Shown: positions 9,526 through 19,503, counted from the first letter of the stretch. The stretch is DNA of 55,259 nucleotides from an uncultured Colwellia sp. (GCA_913058395.1 CAJXQI010000025.1:1-55259); one strand, 5' to 3'. Notes: generated by a model from the sequence alone, not told the origin. Program-made: numbers and translations.

Positions 9526-10587
9526 TTATAAATCATCTTCTAATAGATGAAGTTCAGCATCACTGTCCAAACGTTTTCCGCCTTTGGTCAAAATGGTTAA
9601 CTCTGATTTAACTGATTCTGGACGCTTAATTTTTGACTCAATTTTCAATGCCAAGTTATCTCGGCTTCGGCCAAGTTTTGCTCTGAATGACGGTAAGTTT
9701 TCAATTAACACGGTAATGTGATCTGGCATTTCTATCGGAATGATATCACCAGCCTTGAAGTCCATAATTTTTTGAAGTGGCAATTCCACTTCTAAAAATT
9801 TCGTAGATAACTCTACCGGCACATCCATAATTTCATCGCGCAAAGCTTTCGACCAACGCATGTCAGTGTCTTCTTTGTCACTTTGAACACCAGCATCTAA
9901 TAATTCACGAATGGGCTCTAACATCGAATAAGGTAAGGCGACATGGAAATCGCCCCCACCACCATCAAGCTCAATATGAAAAGAACTGATCACCACAACT
10001 TCTGTTGGGCTGACGATATTTGCCATTGACGGGTTAACTTCGGAATCAAGATACTCAAATGATACGTCCATTACCGGTGACCATGCTTCTTTATAATCTT
10101 CGAAGATGATTTTTAGTAACATCTGTACAATTCGTCGTTCAGTAGGGGTGAATTCACGACCTTCTATTTTGGCATGATAACGACCGTCACCACCAAAAAA
10201 GTTATCCACTAGAATGAAAACAAGACGCGCTTCCATGGTAATTAACGCGGTACCTTTAAGAGGACGAAAACGCACCATATTCAAACTGGTTGGTACAAAT
10301 AACGTATGTACGTATTCACCAAACTTGATCATTTGAATGCCATTAATCGATACTTCTGCAGTGCGACGCATCATATTAAAAAGACTAATACGCATATGTC
10401 GAGCAAAGCGTTCATTAACCATTTCAAGTGTTGGCATTCGACCACGAACAATACGATCCTGCGAAGAAAAGTCATAGTCAGAAGTACCTTCTGCTTGGGA
10501 GAAGTCTTCTTCTAGTTCTTCTTCTTCGACATCATCAACGCCATGTAATAGCGCATCAATTTCGTCTTGGGATAATAAGTCACTCAC
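9526..10587 (-). CDS. fliM: FliM, motor switch protein that binds CheY
   Basis: This 353-residue protein opens with MSDLLSQDEIDALLHGV, the conserved N-terminal peptide that binds phospho-CheY. The middle CheC-like domain, which contacts FliG, and a C-terminal SpoA-like domain follow. Length and domain order are normal. It sits between fliL and fliN in the fliKLMNOPQR-flhB block. A 120-base gap before fliN holds nothing I can recognise. Confidence 0.97.
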   Translation of the reverse strand: MSDLLSQDEIDALLHGVDDVEEEELEEDFSQAEGTSDYDFSSQDRIVRGRMPTLEMVNERFARHMRISLFNMMRRTAEVSINGIQMIKFGEYVHTLFVPTSLNMVRFRPLKGTALITMEARLVFILVDNFFGGDGRYHAKIEGREFTPTERRIVQMLLKIIFEDYKEAWSPVMDVSFEYLDSEVNPSMANIVSPTEVVVISSFHIELDGGGGDFHVALPYSMLEPIRELLDAGVQSDKEDTDMRWSKALRDEIMDVPVELSTKFLEVELPLQKIMDFKAGDIIPIEMPDHITVLIENLPSFRAKLGRSRDNLALKIESKIKRPESVKSELTILTKGGKRLDSDAELHLLEDDL

Positions 10588-10656
10588 TCGATAATCTCTT
10601 TATCTTGTTTAATGTAGGTACATGATCGACATTCATTTGCTTACTGTTGCCAGTAG

Positions 10657-11196
10657 TTATTGCATAACAAAGCCAGTAAACAATACTTTCTCGACAACCT
10701 TATTACTTTCAACTTCCATCATTATTTTATGAACTTCAGTTAAAGACTTTTGTTTTAACGCCGTTTTACCAGCACTTGTTGCCAAGTCATCAGCGTTTGA
10801 CTGTGAAAACACGGCCAATAAAGTACTTTCAATAAGCGGTACATGCTTTTTCGCCGCTTCTTCATTGTCGCTACCACGTACTAATAACTGTGCGCGAATT
10901 TCAACAAAACGATCACGGGCAGCACCTGGAACATTAAAACGAAATGGTCTAGGCATTGGCACATATAACGCAGAGCCAAGTTCAGCATCACTTTCAGCCA
11001 TGGTTTCCATATCAGCAGCGGAGCCAGAATCAAGCGCGGAATCAAGCTCTGCTTGTGTTACTTCTTCACTTGAGCCCATCATAAAAAATGCAGCAGCACC
11101 TCCACCAATAAGTAATACAGCAACAATAGCGATAATAATTATTAGCTTCTTTTTCTTACCTGAATTATCTAATTCAAGTTCTTTTTCATCTGCCAT
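10657..11196 (-). CDS. fliL: FliL, stator-associated membrane protein
   Basis: The 179-residue protein has a short cytoplasmic tail (MADEKELELDNSGKKKK), one membrane helix (residues about 17-40), an acidic linker and a periplasmic FliL domain (VEIRAQLLVRG ... ESTLLAVFSQ ... VVEKVLFTGFVMQ). FliL surrounds the stator units and raises torque. It follows fliK after 79 bases and precedes fliM. The reading is standard. Confidence 0.95.
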   Translation of the reverse strand: MADEKELELDNSGKKKKLIIIIAIVAVLLIGGGAAAFFMMGSSEEVTQAELDSALDSGSAADMETMAESDAELGSALYVPMPRPFRFNVPGAARDRFVEIRAQLLVRGSDNEEAAKKHVPLIESTLLAVFSQSNADDLATSAGKTALKQKSLTEVHKIMMEVESNKVVEKVLFTGFVMQ

Positions 11197-11275
11197 TATA
11201 TCTACCTTGAAAGTTTTTATGCTTAATAGCTAAACTATATCCTCGAATAGCCTTGAATCCAATGAGTTTTGTTAC

Positions 11276-13465
11276 TTATGCGTAGTAATCAACGCCAGTT
11301 GATGAAGCTTTGACCATATTGTCAATTTGATGATGATTTTCATCTAGTCCTTGTTCAGCACTATTACCATTTTTTCCTGAGCCGCCACGTTCTTCAAATG
11401 CAGTTTCTGACTGCTCGCCAGGTTGTCGTTGTTCAATATTAGCATCACCAACATCAACGCCACTTTCCGATAACATATCGCGCAGTTTACCCATATTTTG
11501 TTCCAATGCTTCCTTGGCTTGTTGATTTTGTACGACAAATTGCACTGCAGCTTGTTCATTTTGTAAATTCAAACGTACATGAACATTACCCATCTCTGGT
11601 GGATCTAGCTGAATTTCTACTTGCTGAATTTTTTGATTAATCATCACCATGACTTTTTCTTTAACCGCATTAGCAAAGTCTTTTCGATAAATAGCTATAG
11701 TTTCAGTATTCAGCGCAGTAATTGACTTCTGTGCTTGCACATTACTAACACTACTCAGTTTATCGATGGTACTTTCAAAACCTTGCTGTTGCTGCATCGC
11801 TATCTCAGCAGAGCTGATCGCTGAGCGGTTAGCTTGAGTATCAAGCGTTTGATTAACCATTGATGCGGCTTTTTCTGAAATTGGTGAAGCCTTTTCATTA
11901 GCAGCTTTAGCCAAATTTATTTCTTCATGAGCTTTATCACTATTTTTGCCCGCGCTTTCGTCACTACTACTGCTATTTCCTTGTGCCGAAACTAATGACT
12001 GAGCTTGCTCTTTCGCCGCTGATGTTGCGATATTTTCTGTGCTCTGATTCACCACTCGTACTTGAGGCGCATCGCTAGCTCGTTGATTTTCTAACGGCGC
12101 ACTCGCTACCTTCTGTTGAGTAATTTCTTGGCTTTTGTCTTGAGTTTGATTTATCACTTGGCTAGCAGTTAGTGATTCATCAATCGTTTTGGTTTTAGCT
12201 TGCCCTTGTGTTTCAGCGGTTAGGCCGTTATTGTTTTCAGGACGTGCAATGTTCGACGCCACTTTATTATCCAACGCCTCTTTTTGCTGCGAAGCTTCAT
12301 CAATGTTTTCAACCAAAACATCTTCATTTGAATTAAGCTTTACTGGCGCTTGCGTTACCTCAGTACTTTGCAGTGTATCTTTCTTAAGGCTTTGTTGCGC
12401 TATTGGTGATAATTGCTCACTATTTTTAAGTATAACTTTCTCACTAGCAGCTTGTTCAGTTACAGCTTCAGCAACGACTTTCTTCTGTGCAGTATTACCT
12501 TGATTTTCACTTTGCAGAGCTTGTGCAGCAACGGTTTGCTTCACTGCTTGTTCACTATCAAATTTTTGTGATGCTTTTAATAGTGAAGGATCGGTATTGT
12601 CTTGTTTCAAAACGTCACGATTACCTAAAGCACTATTTTCTTCTAGTTGCCCAGCAACATGTTCATTCGTCGCTTTAGTCAACAGCTTTTGAGCACCGTT
12701 AAGCATTGTTAATAAATCAACCGCATCATCGTTACTAACATCAACTTGTTGAACAGAAGATGCTTCTTGACGAATACCTGCAGTGCTATTAGCACCAACA
12801 GAAAAGGCATTATTTTTATTAGTTCCTTCCGCACCATCTGAATTTACCTTAGATAAAGGAGACGTGGTAATAGGTAAAATATCAGCGTTGTTACTCGAGT
12901 CAGCAGCTTTTACTAGAGACGCTGAATCTGCATAAATTGGCACAGGTAAAGTATGGGCATCGTCAGCCGAATCAGCATCTTTTTTTACTAATTCAACTTC
13001 AGGTAAGATTGGAACTGGTAGAATATGAGCATCATCTCCTGCACTAAAACCTTTTTTTAGCGATTCAACTTCAGGCAAAATTGGTACAGGCAAAGTGTGG
13101 GCATCATCGCCGCTACCTAAGCCTTTTTTTACTGTTTCAACTTCAGGTAAAATTGGTACGGGCAAAGTATGAGCATCTTTTGGTGCTTGCTCATTATTAC
13201 TGTGATTTATTTTGCCTTTAATTTTTTCTTTCGATTCAACTAAAGCATGATGTTGTTCTGCTTCCTTTGCCGTAACGGGCTCATGATTGCCGCTATTTTT
13301 AGCCTTTTTGTTGGTAGATTCTAATTTTTGTTCTTGGTAATGCTGATCAATAACATCTGAAAAAGCTGTTTCCGTTGTAGGTTTCTTCAGCGAACTCTGA
13401 GCACTACTGCTTTTAATATCAGTACCTTGGCCAACTTCAACAGAGAGTAAACTTAACTGAGACAT
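11276..13465 (-). CDS. fliK: FliK, hook-length ruler, with five tandem 24-residue repeats
   Basis: At 729 residues this is much longer than enterobacterial FliK (about 400). The C-terminal domain is recognisable (KVMVMINQKIQQVEIQLDPP ... GNVHVRLNLQ ... LRDMLSESGVDV), and it triggers the export switch through FlhB. The long N-terminal part is low complexity, rich in Gln, Ser, Ala and Lys. Residues 97-216 contain five copies of a 24-residue unit based on DAHTLPVPILPEVE. FliK is secreted while it measures the hook, so added length could affect hook length. A sigma-54 site lies 65 bases upstream. The sequence is poorly conserved outside the C-terminus, but gene order leaves little doubt. Confidence 0.93.
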   Translation of the reverse strand: MSQLSLLSVEVGQGTDIKSSSAQSSLKKPTTETAFSDVIDQHYQEQKLESTNKKAKNSGNHEPVTAKEAEQHHALVESKEKIKGKINHSNNEQAPKDAHTLPVPILPEVETVKKGLGSGDDAHTLPVPILPEVESLKKGFSAGDDAHILPVPILPEVELVKKDADSADDAHTLPVPIYADSASLVKAADSSNNADILPITTSPLSKVNSDGAEGTNKNNAFSVGANSTAGIRQEASSVQQVDVSNDDAVDLLTMLNGAQKLLTKATNEHVAGQLEENSALGNRDVLKQDNTDPSLLKASQKFDSEQAVKQTVAAQALQSENQGNTAQKKVVAEAVTEQAASEKVILKNSEQLSPIAQQSLKKDTLQSTEVTQAPVKLNSNEDVLVENIDEASQQKEALDNKVASNIARPENNNGLTAETQGQAKTKTIDESLTASQVINQTQDKSQEITQQKVASAPLENQRASDAPQVRVVNQSTENIATSAAKEQAQSLVSAQGNSSSSDESAGKNSDKAHEEINLAKAANEKASPISEKAASMVNQTLDTQANRSAISSAEIAMQQQQGFESTIDKLSSVSNVQAQKSITALNTETIAIYRKDFANAVKEKVMVMINQKIQQVEIQLDPPEMGNVHVRLNLQNEQAAVQFVVQNQQAKEALEQNMGKLRDMLSESGVDVGDANIEQRQPGEQSETAFEERGGSGKNGNSAEQGLDENHHQIDNMVKASSTGVDYYA
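12818..13177 (-). repeat. Five tandem 72-bp repeats inside fliK
   Basis: Units begin at 13177, 13105, 13033, 12961 and 12889 on the minus strand, an exact 72-base period, so the frame is kept. The first three encode nearly the same 24 residues (DAHTLPVPILPEVE plus a variable KK-containing spacer). The fourth keeps DAHTLPVPI. The fifth has decayed to NADILPITT. This gradient suggests recent duplication at the upstream end of the array. Confidence 0.9.
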
Positions 13466-13529
13466 AACAAACCTTTATAAAAAACTATTTTTGTAAGTCT
13501 GTAGACTTACCACCACTTACTTTTACTAA

Positions 13530-13544
13530 GCAAATTTTATTCCA
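13530..13544 (-). promoter_or_regulatory. Sigma-54 type promoter upstream of fliK
   Basis: The minus strand reads TGGAATAAAATTTGC, with GG and GC exactly ten bases apart and a good TTTGC -12 element. The transcript would start near 13518 and leave a leader of about 50 bases before fliK. fliJ ends upstream, so this makes fliK the first gene of a fliKLMNOPQR-flhB unit. Confidence 0.65.
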
Positions 13545-13584
13545 GAAACTCTATAGTGAATATTCTCATGCAGAGTGAACGTCA

Positions 13585-14022
13585 CTAGCGCTGACGGCGA
13601 ATAAACTGCTGAGTTGCTATTTCATCAAACATTTTTTGTTCTTTTTTATTAGCGACAACTTGCAATGCAGCCAGTTTTTTATCACGTAACAATTCAACTG
13701 CTTGTATTTTTTTTCGCTGATCTAGCCACTGCTTTTTTCGCGTTTCAACTAAAGCTTGAGCTTGGTGTGCAGCAACTTTAACTTGCAGTGCTGCATTATC
13801 TAACTTAGCGATAAAGGCATGAAAATGACTATAGGTCGCGCTATCAATACCTTCTATCGAACGTTGATTTAGCCGACGCATATATTCAAGGCGGTAATCA
13901 CTTACATTTTTTAAGCGCTCTTTGTTTTGTTGATAATCTAATTCTGCAGCTTGCAACGCTTGTGACGCTTTTTTTTCTTTTTCAAGCTCAAATTTATATA
14001 AGGTATTTAATTGCTTCATCAC
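13585..14022 (-). CDS. fliJ: FliJ, export apparatus coiled-coil protein
   Basis: This 145-residue, highly charged, almost wholly alpha-helical protein (KFELEKEKKASQALQAAELD ... YMRRLNQRSI) fits FliJ in length and predicted coiled coil. FliJ sits in the centre of the FliI ring and cycles export chaperones. It follows fliI by 23 bases and ends the fliE-F-G-H-I-J unit. Two adjacent Met codons make the exact start uncertain by one residue. Confidence 0.93.
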   Translation of the reverse strand: MMKQLNTLYKFELEKEKKASQALQAAELDYQQNKERLKNVSDYRLEYMRRLNQRSIEGIDSATYSHFHAFIAKLDNAALQVKVAAHQAQALVETRKKQWLDQRKKIQAVELLRDKKLAALQVVANKKEQKMFDEIATQQFIRRQR

Positions 14023-14045
14023 GCTTTACCTACTGATTATTATGC

Positions 14046-15401
14046 TTACTGATTTTTTTGTGCGTGTGCTTGAGCCGCAGCTAATACTTCCTGCAACTGA
14101 GATAGACTTTGGTCATAAGGGATCACTTCTAGCATTTTCTGCTGTAAGAAAAATTGGATCACTGGCTGTAAATCGATCGCCTGATCAATACGAGCATCTG
14201 TGCCTCGGCTATAAGCACCAATAGAGATCAAGTCTTTGTTTTCTTGATATAAAGAATAAACTTGTCGTAGTTGCCTTGAAAGCTGTTGGTGCTCATCACT
14301 TGTCACCATCGGCATGACGCGGCTAATAGAGCCTTCAATATCAACGGCTGGATAATGGCCTGCGTCGGCAAGTTTTCGAGATAAAACAATATGGCCATCT
14401 AAAATGGCACGTGAAGCATCAGCAATAGGGTCTTGAAGATCATCCCCTTCGGTTAATACGGTAAAAAATGCAGTTATTGAACCTTGTCCATCACCACCAT
14501 TACCTGCACGTTCCACTAATTGAGGTAACTTAGAAAACACTGATGGCGGATAACCTTTTGTTGCTGGTGGTTCACCAACAGCAAGTGCAATTTCACGCTG
14601 TGCTTGAGCATAACGAGTAATAGAATCAATAAGTAAAAGAACATTCAGTCCTTGGTCACGAAAGTATTCTGCTATTTGTAATGACGTTTCGCAGCCTTTT
14701 AAACGCATTAGTGGTGAGTTATCTGCGGGTGCTGCAACGACAACCGCACGTTTACGCCCTTCTTCACCTAAAATTTCTTCAATAAATTCTTTAACTTCTC
14801 GGCCACGTTCACCAATTAAGCCGACAACAATAACATCGGCATTTGTTCCTCGTGTCATCATGCCAAGCAAGACACTTTTACCAACACCAGAGCCTGCAAA
14901 AAGTCCCATACGTTGTCCAATACCAACGGTAAGAAAACTATTAATAGAACGAACACCAACGTCTAATGGCTCGGTAATAGCTCTACGTGAAAGCGGGTTA
15001 ATAGGTTTGTTATTCGGTTGATAGCTGTCAGCTGATTTTATTGGACCTTTACCATCTAATGGTTTACCAACACCGTCAACAACACGTCCTAATAAGTCCA
15101 TTGATAATGGTAGCCGAGCTTTTGTTGATAGAGGTACAACACGTGCACCAGGAGAAACACCTTGAAGGCTTTGTTCTGGCATTAAAAAGGTAATATCTTT
15201 CGAGAAACCGACAATTTCAGCAATTAAGTTGCCTTGCGCGGTTTCAACTATACACTGGCTACCAACAGCAGCTTTAACACCTACCGCTTCTAGTGTTAAT
15301 CCAACAACACGCACTAAACGCCCCGCAACCGAAACCCGGTGCGGGTGAATATGCTGTTCACAGTTTTTTAAACGCTCGGTAATGCGATTTATATCAACCA
15401 T
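14046..15401 (-). CDS. fliI: FliI, export ATPase
   Basis: This 451-residue F1-beta-like ATPase has its Walker A motif (GSGVGKS) at residues 170-176 and Walker B around [11 protein letters not shown]. The segment [18 protein letters not shown] is a family signature. It unfolds or releases substrates at the export gate, working with FliH and FliJ. Length and motifs are normal. It lies between fliH and fliJ. Confidence 0.97.
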   Translation of the reverse strand: MVDINRITERLKNCEQHIHPHRVSVAGRLVRVVGLTLEAVGVKAAVGSQCIVETAQGNLIAEIVGFSKDITFLMPEQSLQGVSPGARVVPLSTKARLPLSMDLLGRVVDGVGKPLDGKGPIKSADSYQPNNKPINPLSRRAITEPLDVGVRSINSFLTVGIGQRMGLFAGSGVGKSVLLGMMTRGTNADVIVVGLIGERGREVKEFIEEILGEEGRKRAVVVAAPADNSPLMRLKGCETSLQIAEYFRDQGLNVLLLIDSITRYAQAQREIALAVGEPPATKGYPPSVFSKLPQLVERAGNGGDGQGSITAFFTVLTEGDDLQDPIADASRAILDGHIVLSRKLADAGHYPAVDIEGSISRVMPMVTSDEHQQLSRQLRQVYSLYQENKDLISIGAYSRGTDARIDQAIDLQPVIQFFLQQKMLEVIPYDQSLSQLQEVLAAAQAHAQKNQ

Positions 15402-15430
15402 AGAAAGTTTTTGACGCTTTTATTAGAAAA

Positions 15431-16222
15431 TTACTGATGCAAAGATTCTTGCAAAAATGATTCCAACACCTCGTTCAAACGAGATTTAATATTGAGATCT
15501 ATATTGGAAGTACTGTTTTCAATTTGGCAACTGCCAACAGGTAGTTGTGGCGCAGCCAATAGTTGCCAGCCTTGCTCTTGAATATGTCCGGCACCAAACT
15601 GTTGCTCTACCAGTCGGATGTCTTGAGGGTTGAGTAATATTTGTGTATGAGATTCTTGCGCTGGCAGCGCTTTAATTCCTTCACTGATTGCTGACAGTAA
15701 AATATCAGGGTTAGTTTTTGCTTCGTGTTTAGTGACAGCTTCAGTAAGTTGCACAACGAGTTGTAATAATTGTGCTTCAACATTTTTTTCTACATTCGCT
15801 AACGGCTGATGTAGTTGCTCTATCAGCGATTGCATTGCAGCAATTTGTTGCTCGCTAGTTTCTTTACCTTCAGCTAAGCCGCTATTGACACCTTCTTCAT
15901 GTCCAGTTGTTAAACCTTCTTGATGCCCTGCTACTTTGCCTTCATCAAAACCTTTGGCGAAACCTTCTTCTTTACCGTGATTAAAACCTTCATCAAAAGC
16001 CGCTTGTCGAATTTCTTCAATTTCTTCTGCGGTTAATGGTACAGGCTCAGCAATTTCGGTTTCTTCAGGCGGTTCATAACGCCAGCTTCGAGATTTACCA
16101 AAAGCATTGGTTTTACCATCATCTTCATCAGATGTTGCTTTAACATCTGGTAAAGACCAAGTATCAAGGTTATCAACTTCTTCTGAAGTCAATGATTGCG
16201 GATCTGTAGAAGAATTTTTCAT
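15431..16222 (-). CDS. fliH: FliH, regulator of the export ATPase
   Basis: The protein has 263 residues. A central run of glycine-spaced helices (GFNHGKEEGFAKGFDEGK, about residues 75-120) is the GxxxG repeat region typical of FliH. A C-terminal domain with HTQILLNPQDIRLVEQQFG resembles the FliH/ATP synthase stalk fold. FliH dimers hold FliI and dock it on FliN. The gene lies between fliG and fliI. The N-terminal 60 residues are poorly conserved. Confidence 0.95.
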   Translation of the reverse strand: MKNSSTDPQSLTSEEVDNLDTWSLPDVKATSDEDDGKTNAFGKSRSWRYEPPEETEIAEPVPLTAEEIEEIRQAAFDEGFNHGKEEGFAKGFDEGKVAGHQEGLTTGHEEGVNSGLAEGKETSEQQIAAMQSLIEQLHQPLANVEKNVEAQLLQLVVQLTEAVTKHEAKTNPDILLSAISEGIKALPAQESHTQILLNPQDIRLVEQQFGAGHIQEQGWQLLAAPQLPVGSCQIENSTSNIDLNIKSRLNEVLESFLQESLHQ

Positions 16223-16260
16223 GACAGTAATTTCATAGGTTTGGCTTCATGGTATCGAGT

Positions 16261-17316
16261 CTATAAGAAGTCATCACCACCTCCACCGCCACCTAGCATA
16301 ATTTCACCAGAGTCAGATAATCGACGGGCAACAGATAAAATTTCTTTTTGCGCAGCTTCTACTTCACTAATACGTACAGGTCCCATGGCTTCCAGATCAT
16401 CTGCTAGCATTTCTGCGGCACGCTTTGACATGTTAGACATGATTTTCTCTCTCAAGGCCTCATCGGTACCTTTGATCGCTTTCATCAAGGCGTCTTGCTG
16501 AACTTCTCTTAAGATAGCCTGAATACCTCGGTCATCAACATCAGCAAGGTTTTCAAAGACAAACATTAAGTCTTGAATTTGCTGACTCATTTCTTCGTCA
16601 TGCTCACGAATTGAGTCCATTAGCATACCTTCAACATTAGATTCTAGGTAATTCATAATATCGGCTGCTGCTTTCAAGCCGCCCATTTTCGCTGCTTGTG
16701 CGCCAGCTTGTCCAGCAAACTGTTTCTCCATTATCTCGTTTAATTCTTGCAAGGCTGCTGGTTGCACTTCTTCCAGGTTCGCGATGCGCATCATTAAATC
16801 GAGGCGAACTTTGTCAGCAAACTGGGTCATAATTTCAGCTGATTGCTCTGGCTCAAGGTATGACAATACAATGGTTTGAATTTGTGGATGCTCATTGCGG
16901 ATAATATTGGCAACTTGTTTTGAATCCATCCATTTTAAGGAATCAAGGCCTTTAGCGCCGCCACCCATGACTATTTGGTCGATTAGGTTACCGGCTTTAT
17001 CTTCACCTAACGCGGCAGTAAGCGCTTTACGAACAAACTCTTCGCTTTGGAAACCAATGGTTGAGAAGTTTTGAATTTCATTAATAAATTGTTTATGAAC
17101 CGCAGTGATTTTTTGCTGGGTAAAGTCTTCCATACCCGCCATAATCATACCAACTTGCTGCACTTGCTTAGGCTCTAAGTGTTTCAGTATTTGTGCGGCA
17201 TCTTCTTCTGACAGGCTTAATAACAGAATGGCCGCTTTTTCAGCACCATCAAGTTTATTAACGTCAAATCCACCAGCAGAGGGTATTTCTGCTAATTCTT
17301 GTGTTTCATCACTCAT
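16261..17316 (-). CDS. fliG: FliG, motor switch protein
   Basis: FliG forms the top of the C ring and carries the charged helix that touches the stators. This 351-residue protein has the three FliG domains in order, including the middle EHPQIQTIVLSYLEP (EHPQ) motif and the C-terminal segment VDDRGIQAILREVQQDAL with the torque-generating charged residues. It ends in a glycine stretch (GGGGGG) before DDFL, a small oddity. Its first eight bases overlap the end of fliF. Confidence 0.97.
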   Translation of the reverse strand: MSDETQELAEIPSAGGFDVNKLDGAEKAAILLLSLSEEDAAQILKHLEPKQVQQVGMIMAGMEDFTQQKITAVHKQFINEIQNFSTIGFQSEEFVRKALTAALGEDKAGNLIDQIVMGGGAKGLDSLKWMDSKQVANIIRNEHPQIQTIVLSYLEPEQSAEIMTQFADKVRLDLMMRIANLEEVQPAALQELNEIMEKQFAGQAGAQAAKMGGLKAAADIMNYLESNVEGMLMDSIREHDEEMSQQIQDLMFVFENLADVDDRGIQAILREVQQDALMKAIKGTDEALREKIMSNMSKRAAEMLADDLEAMGPVRISEVEAAQKEILSVARRLSDSGEIMLGGGGGGDDFL

Positions 17317-19039
17317 CTTCGTTCAACCAACTTTTAACTACTTGCGACGATAATTCAGGCTCATTTGCCACTAAGGCTCGTACCGCTTTCAATACATCTT
17401 CATCACGGTGTAAATCGGGTAATTGTAGGCTACCATCTGGCGCAAAACCAACAGCTCCAGCGTCAAATTCCGAGGTTAACATATCCATGGTTTCATCGCC
17501 TAAATCAATATGGCTGTCTAATGACTTCTCACCATAATCATTCGGCGTTTGATCTGGGTAAATCAAGCGTTTCAACATTGGGCGAACTACCGCAAAAAGT
17601 AATATGGCAATTAAAATTAATGCCCCTAACAGTTTTGCATACTTGAAAATAACAGGGTCTTTCCACAACGGTAGCTCTTCTACTTCGAAAACTTCAGCAC
17701 GAGAAAACGGTAACGTTACCACTTCAAGCGTGTCACCTCGTTGCAAGTCAAAGCCAATACTACCTTGTAGTAAACGACGAATGTTTGCCATTTCTTGTAC
17801 CGAACGTGGTGTTGGCGTTGGCTCACCTTCAGCATTTGGCAATGGTAAATAGTCTAAGGCAACCGACACACTGATTCGGTGAATAACACCCGTTTGTTGC
17901 TTGGTATAGCTAATCGCTTCATCTAATTCGTAATTACGAGTGGATTCACTATGCTTTCGCCCTGGCATCGTTTGCTGTTGTGCGCTACCAGTAGCGTTTT
18001 CAGGAATGTTACTTTCAAGTGGTGGTTGATTCGTTAGCGCTCCGGGAATACCGCCAAGTAGGCCACCAATGGTGTTATCTTCAACTTTCATTTCACTGCG
18101 AAGTGCAGGTAAATCAGAATTATAACGACGCTGGGTTTCTTCGCTATTGGTAAAGTCCATAGCAACATCTACTTGCGCAGTGTAATTACCCAATCCAACT
18201 ACCGGGATTAAAATTGAATCAATTTTATCCATATATTCATTTTCACGTTTTTGTTCAATTTCAAACTCTTTACGTGAACGCGATGATACTGAATCTTGTG
18301 AGCCAGAATTTAACAAGCGACCATTTTGGTCAGTTACCGTTACTCGGTTCGGTGTTAAGCCCTGAACAGCGGAGGCAATAATATCCACCACTGAATCAAC
18401 TTCTTCTTCCGATAAAATGCGTCCACGCTGCATGGTTAACACAACAGTAGCTGACGGATTTTTTGCTCGTTTTGCAAAAACATTTTCACGTGGAATAGCA
18501 AGTAATACACGGGCACGTGATATCGATTGTAACTCTTCAATGGTGCGCGCTAATTGTTGTTCGCGTGAATGCTTTAATCTTTCAGTTTCAAGGCGTTGGC
18601 TAACACCAAAGCCCATATCTTGCATGATGATCTCAGAGCCTTCTGATGGGGCATCTCCCAGACCTTCGCGCGCTAGCATAAGTTTTATGGCTTGGTATTC
18701 GTCTGTTTGTACAGAAATAGTGTTGTTTTCTTGCTGGTAAACATCTTTATAACCATTGGCATCAAGCGTATCCATGGTTTTAATCAGTTGTTCAGTCGGT
18801 AGTTTAGCTAAGATACGATACTCAGGCTGATTCGCCCACATAATGACAAAAATCGCGATAGCAAGACAAATAGCTAACGCCATCACGATGGTAATTTGAC
18901 GTAAAAAGTCAACATTTCCCATTGCGCCAGCTAAGCCTGATTTTTGTTCGCCAACGACACCGTCAGTACTGTCGTTAGCAACTAAATCATTATTGTCATC
19001 TGCCAGCATCATTCCTGTGTTGTCTGTTGAATCTGCCAC
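17309..19039 (-). CDS. fliF: FliF, MS-ring protein
   Basis: This 576-residue protein has a first membrane helix at about residues 50-70, a large periplasmic part with ring-building motifs (LSFRVLLAIPRE-like segment at ISRARVLLAIPREN), and a second membrane helix near residue 460. The C-terminal tail (LSSQVVKSWLNEDE) binds FliG. It is the base on which the motor is assembled. It lies between fliE and fliG and overlaps fliG by eight bases. Confidence 0.97.
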   Translation of the reverse strand: MADSTDNTGMMLADDNNDLVANDSTDGVVGEQKSGLAGAMGNVDFLRQITIVMALAICLAIAIFVIMWANQPEYRILAKLPTEQLIKTMDTLDANGYKDVYQQENNTISVQTDEYQAIKLMLAREGLGDAPSEGSEIIMQDMGFGVSQRLETERLKHSREQQLARTIEELQSISRARVLLAIPRENVFAKRAKNPSATVVLTMQRGRILSEEEVDSVVDIIASAVQGLTPNRVTVTDQNGRLLNSGSQDSVSSRSRKEFEIEQKRENEYMDKIDSILIPVVGLGNYTAQVDVAMDFTNSEETQRRYNSDLPALRSEMKVEDNTIGGLLGGIPGALTNQPPLESNIPENATGSAQQQTMPGRKHSESTRNYELDEAISYTKQQTGVIHRISVSVALDYLPLPNAEGEPTPTPRSVQEMANIRRLLQGSIGFDLQRGDTLEVVTLPFSRAEVFEVEELPLWKDPVIFKYAKLLGALILIAILLFAVVRPMLKRLIYPDQTPNDYGEKSLDSHIDLGDETMDMLTSEFDAGAVGFAPDGSLQLPDLHRDEDVLKAVRALVANEPELSSQVVKSWLNEDE

Positions 19040-19094
19040 TTACTTTCTCCGCGTAACGTGTACTTTCTTAGTAATTAAATTAACAACTGAGCCG

Positions 19095-19436
19095 CTAAAC
19101 TGGCATGCTCATAATTTCTTTATAAGCTTCAACAAACTTATTACGAACCTGAACGGTTGCATCAAAGGCCACACCGGCTTTTGATGACGCAATCATCGTG
19201 TCGGCAAGTGTAACACTGCGATCACCCATTTCAAACGCCATTTTCTTTTGTCCGGCATCTTGTTGTATTTCATTAACGGTATTTACAGCATCTTTTAGCA
19301 TGCTGCCGAAATCACTACCGGCTTTGCTAACCGCAGGAGTGCCCATCGCATTTTCGCCAATGGGTAAACGATTACCCATAGCTTCCATCGACATGCTTTG
19401 CATTTGGGCGTAAAGAGAATTGGTTTTGATATCCAT
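19095..19436 (-). CDS. fliE: FliE, MS-ring to rod adaptor
   Basis: This 113-residue protein has the normal FliE size and its conserved C-terminus (AVTLADTMIASSKAGVAFDA-like, then VRNKFVEAYKEIMSMPV). FliE joins the MS ring to the proximal rod and is one of the first export substrates. It is the first gene of the fliEFGHIJ unit, with an excellent sigma-54 promoter 53 bases upstream. Confidence 0.96.
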   Translation of the reverse strand: MDIKTNSLYAQMQSMSMEAMGNRLPIGENAMGTPAVSKAGSDFGSMLKDAVNTVNEIQQDAGQKKMAFEMGDRSVTLADTMIASSKAGVAFDATVQVRNKFVEAYKEIMSMPV

Positions 19437-19488
19437 AATTAACTCGCTTGCGTCAATTTATTGTTACCTAATATTGTTAATGGATAAA

Positions 19489-19503
19489 GCAAGCATAGTG
19501 CCA
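19489..19503 (-). promoter_or_regulatory. Sigma-54 promoter of the fliEFGHIJ operon
   Basis: The minus strand reads TGGCACTATGCTTGC, a full match to TGGCAC-N5-TTGC. The transcript would start near 19477, about 40 bases before fliE. This is the best sigma-54 site in the window. Confidence 0.85.

Noticed and set aside
11229-11243. GG-N10-GC like site (AGGATATAGTTTAGC) before fliL
   Set aside because: It lacks the TGGCA part at -24 and lies in the short fliK-fliL gap of one operon, so it is probably chance.
12818-13177. Regular repeats that might be a CRISPR array
   Set aside because: The 72-base units have no spacer structure and keep the fliK reading frame; they are protein repeats.
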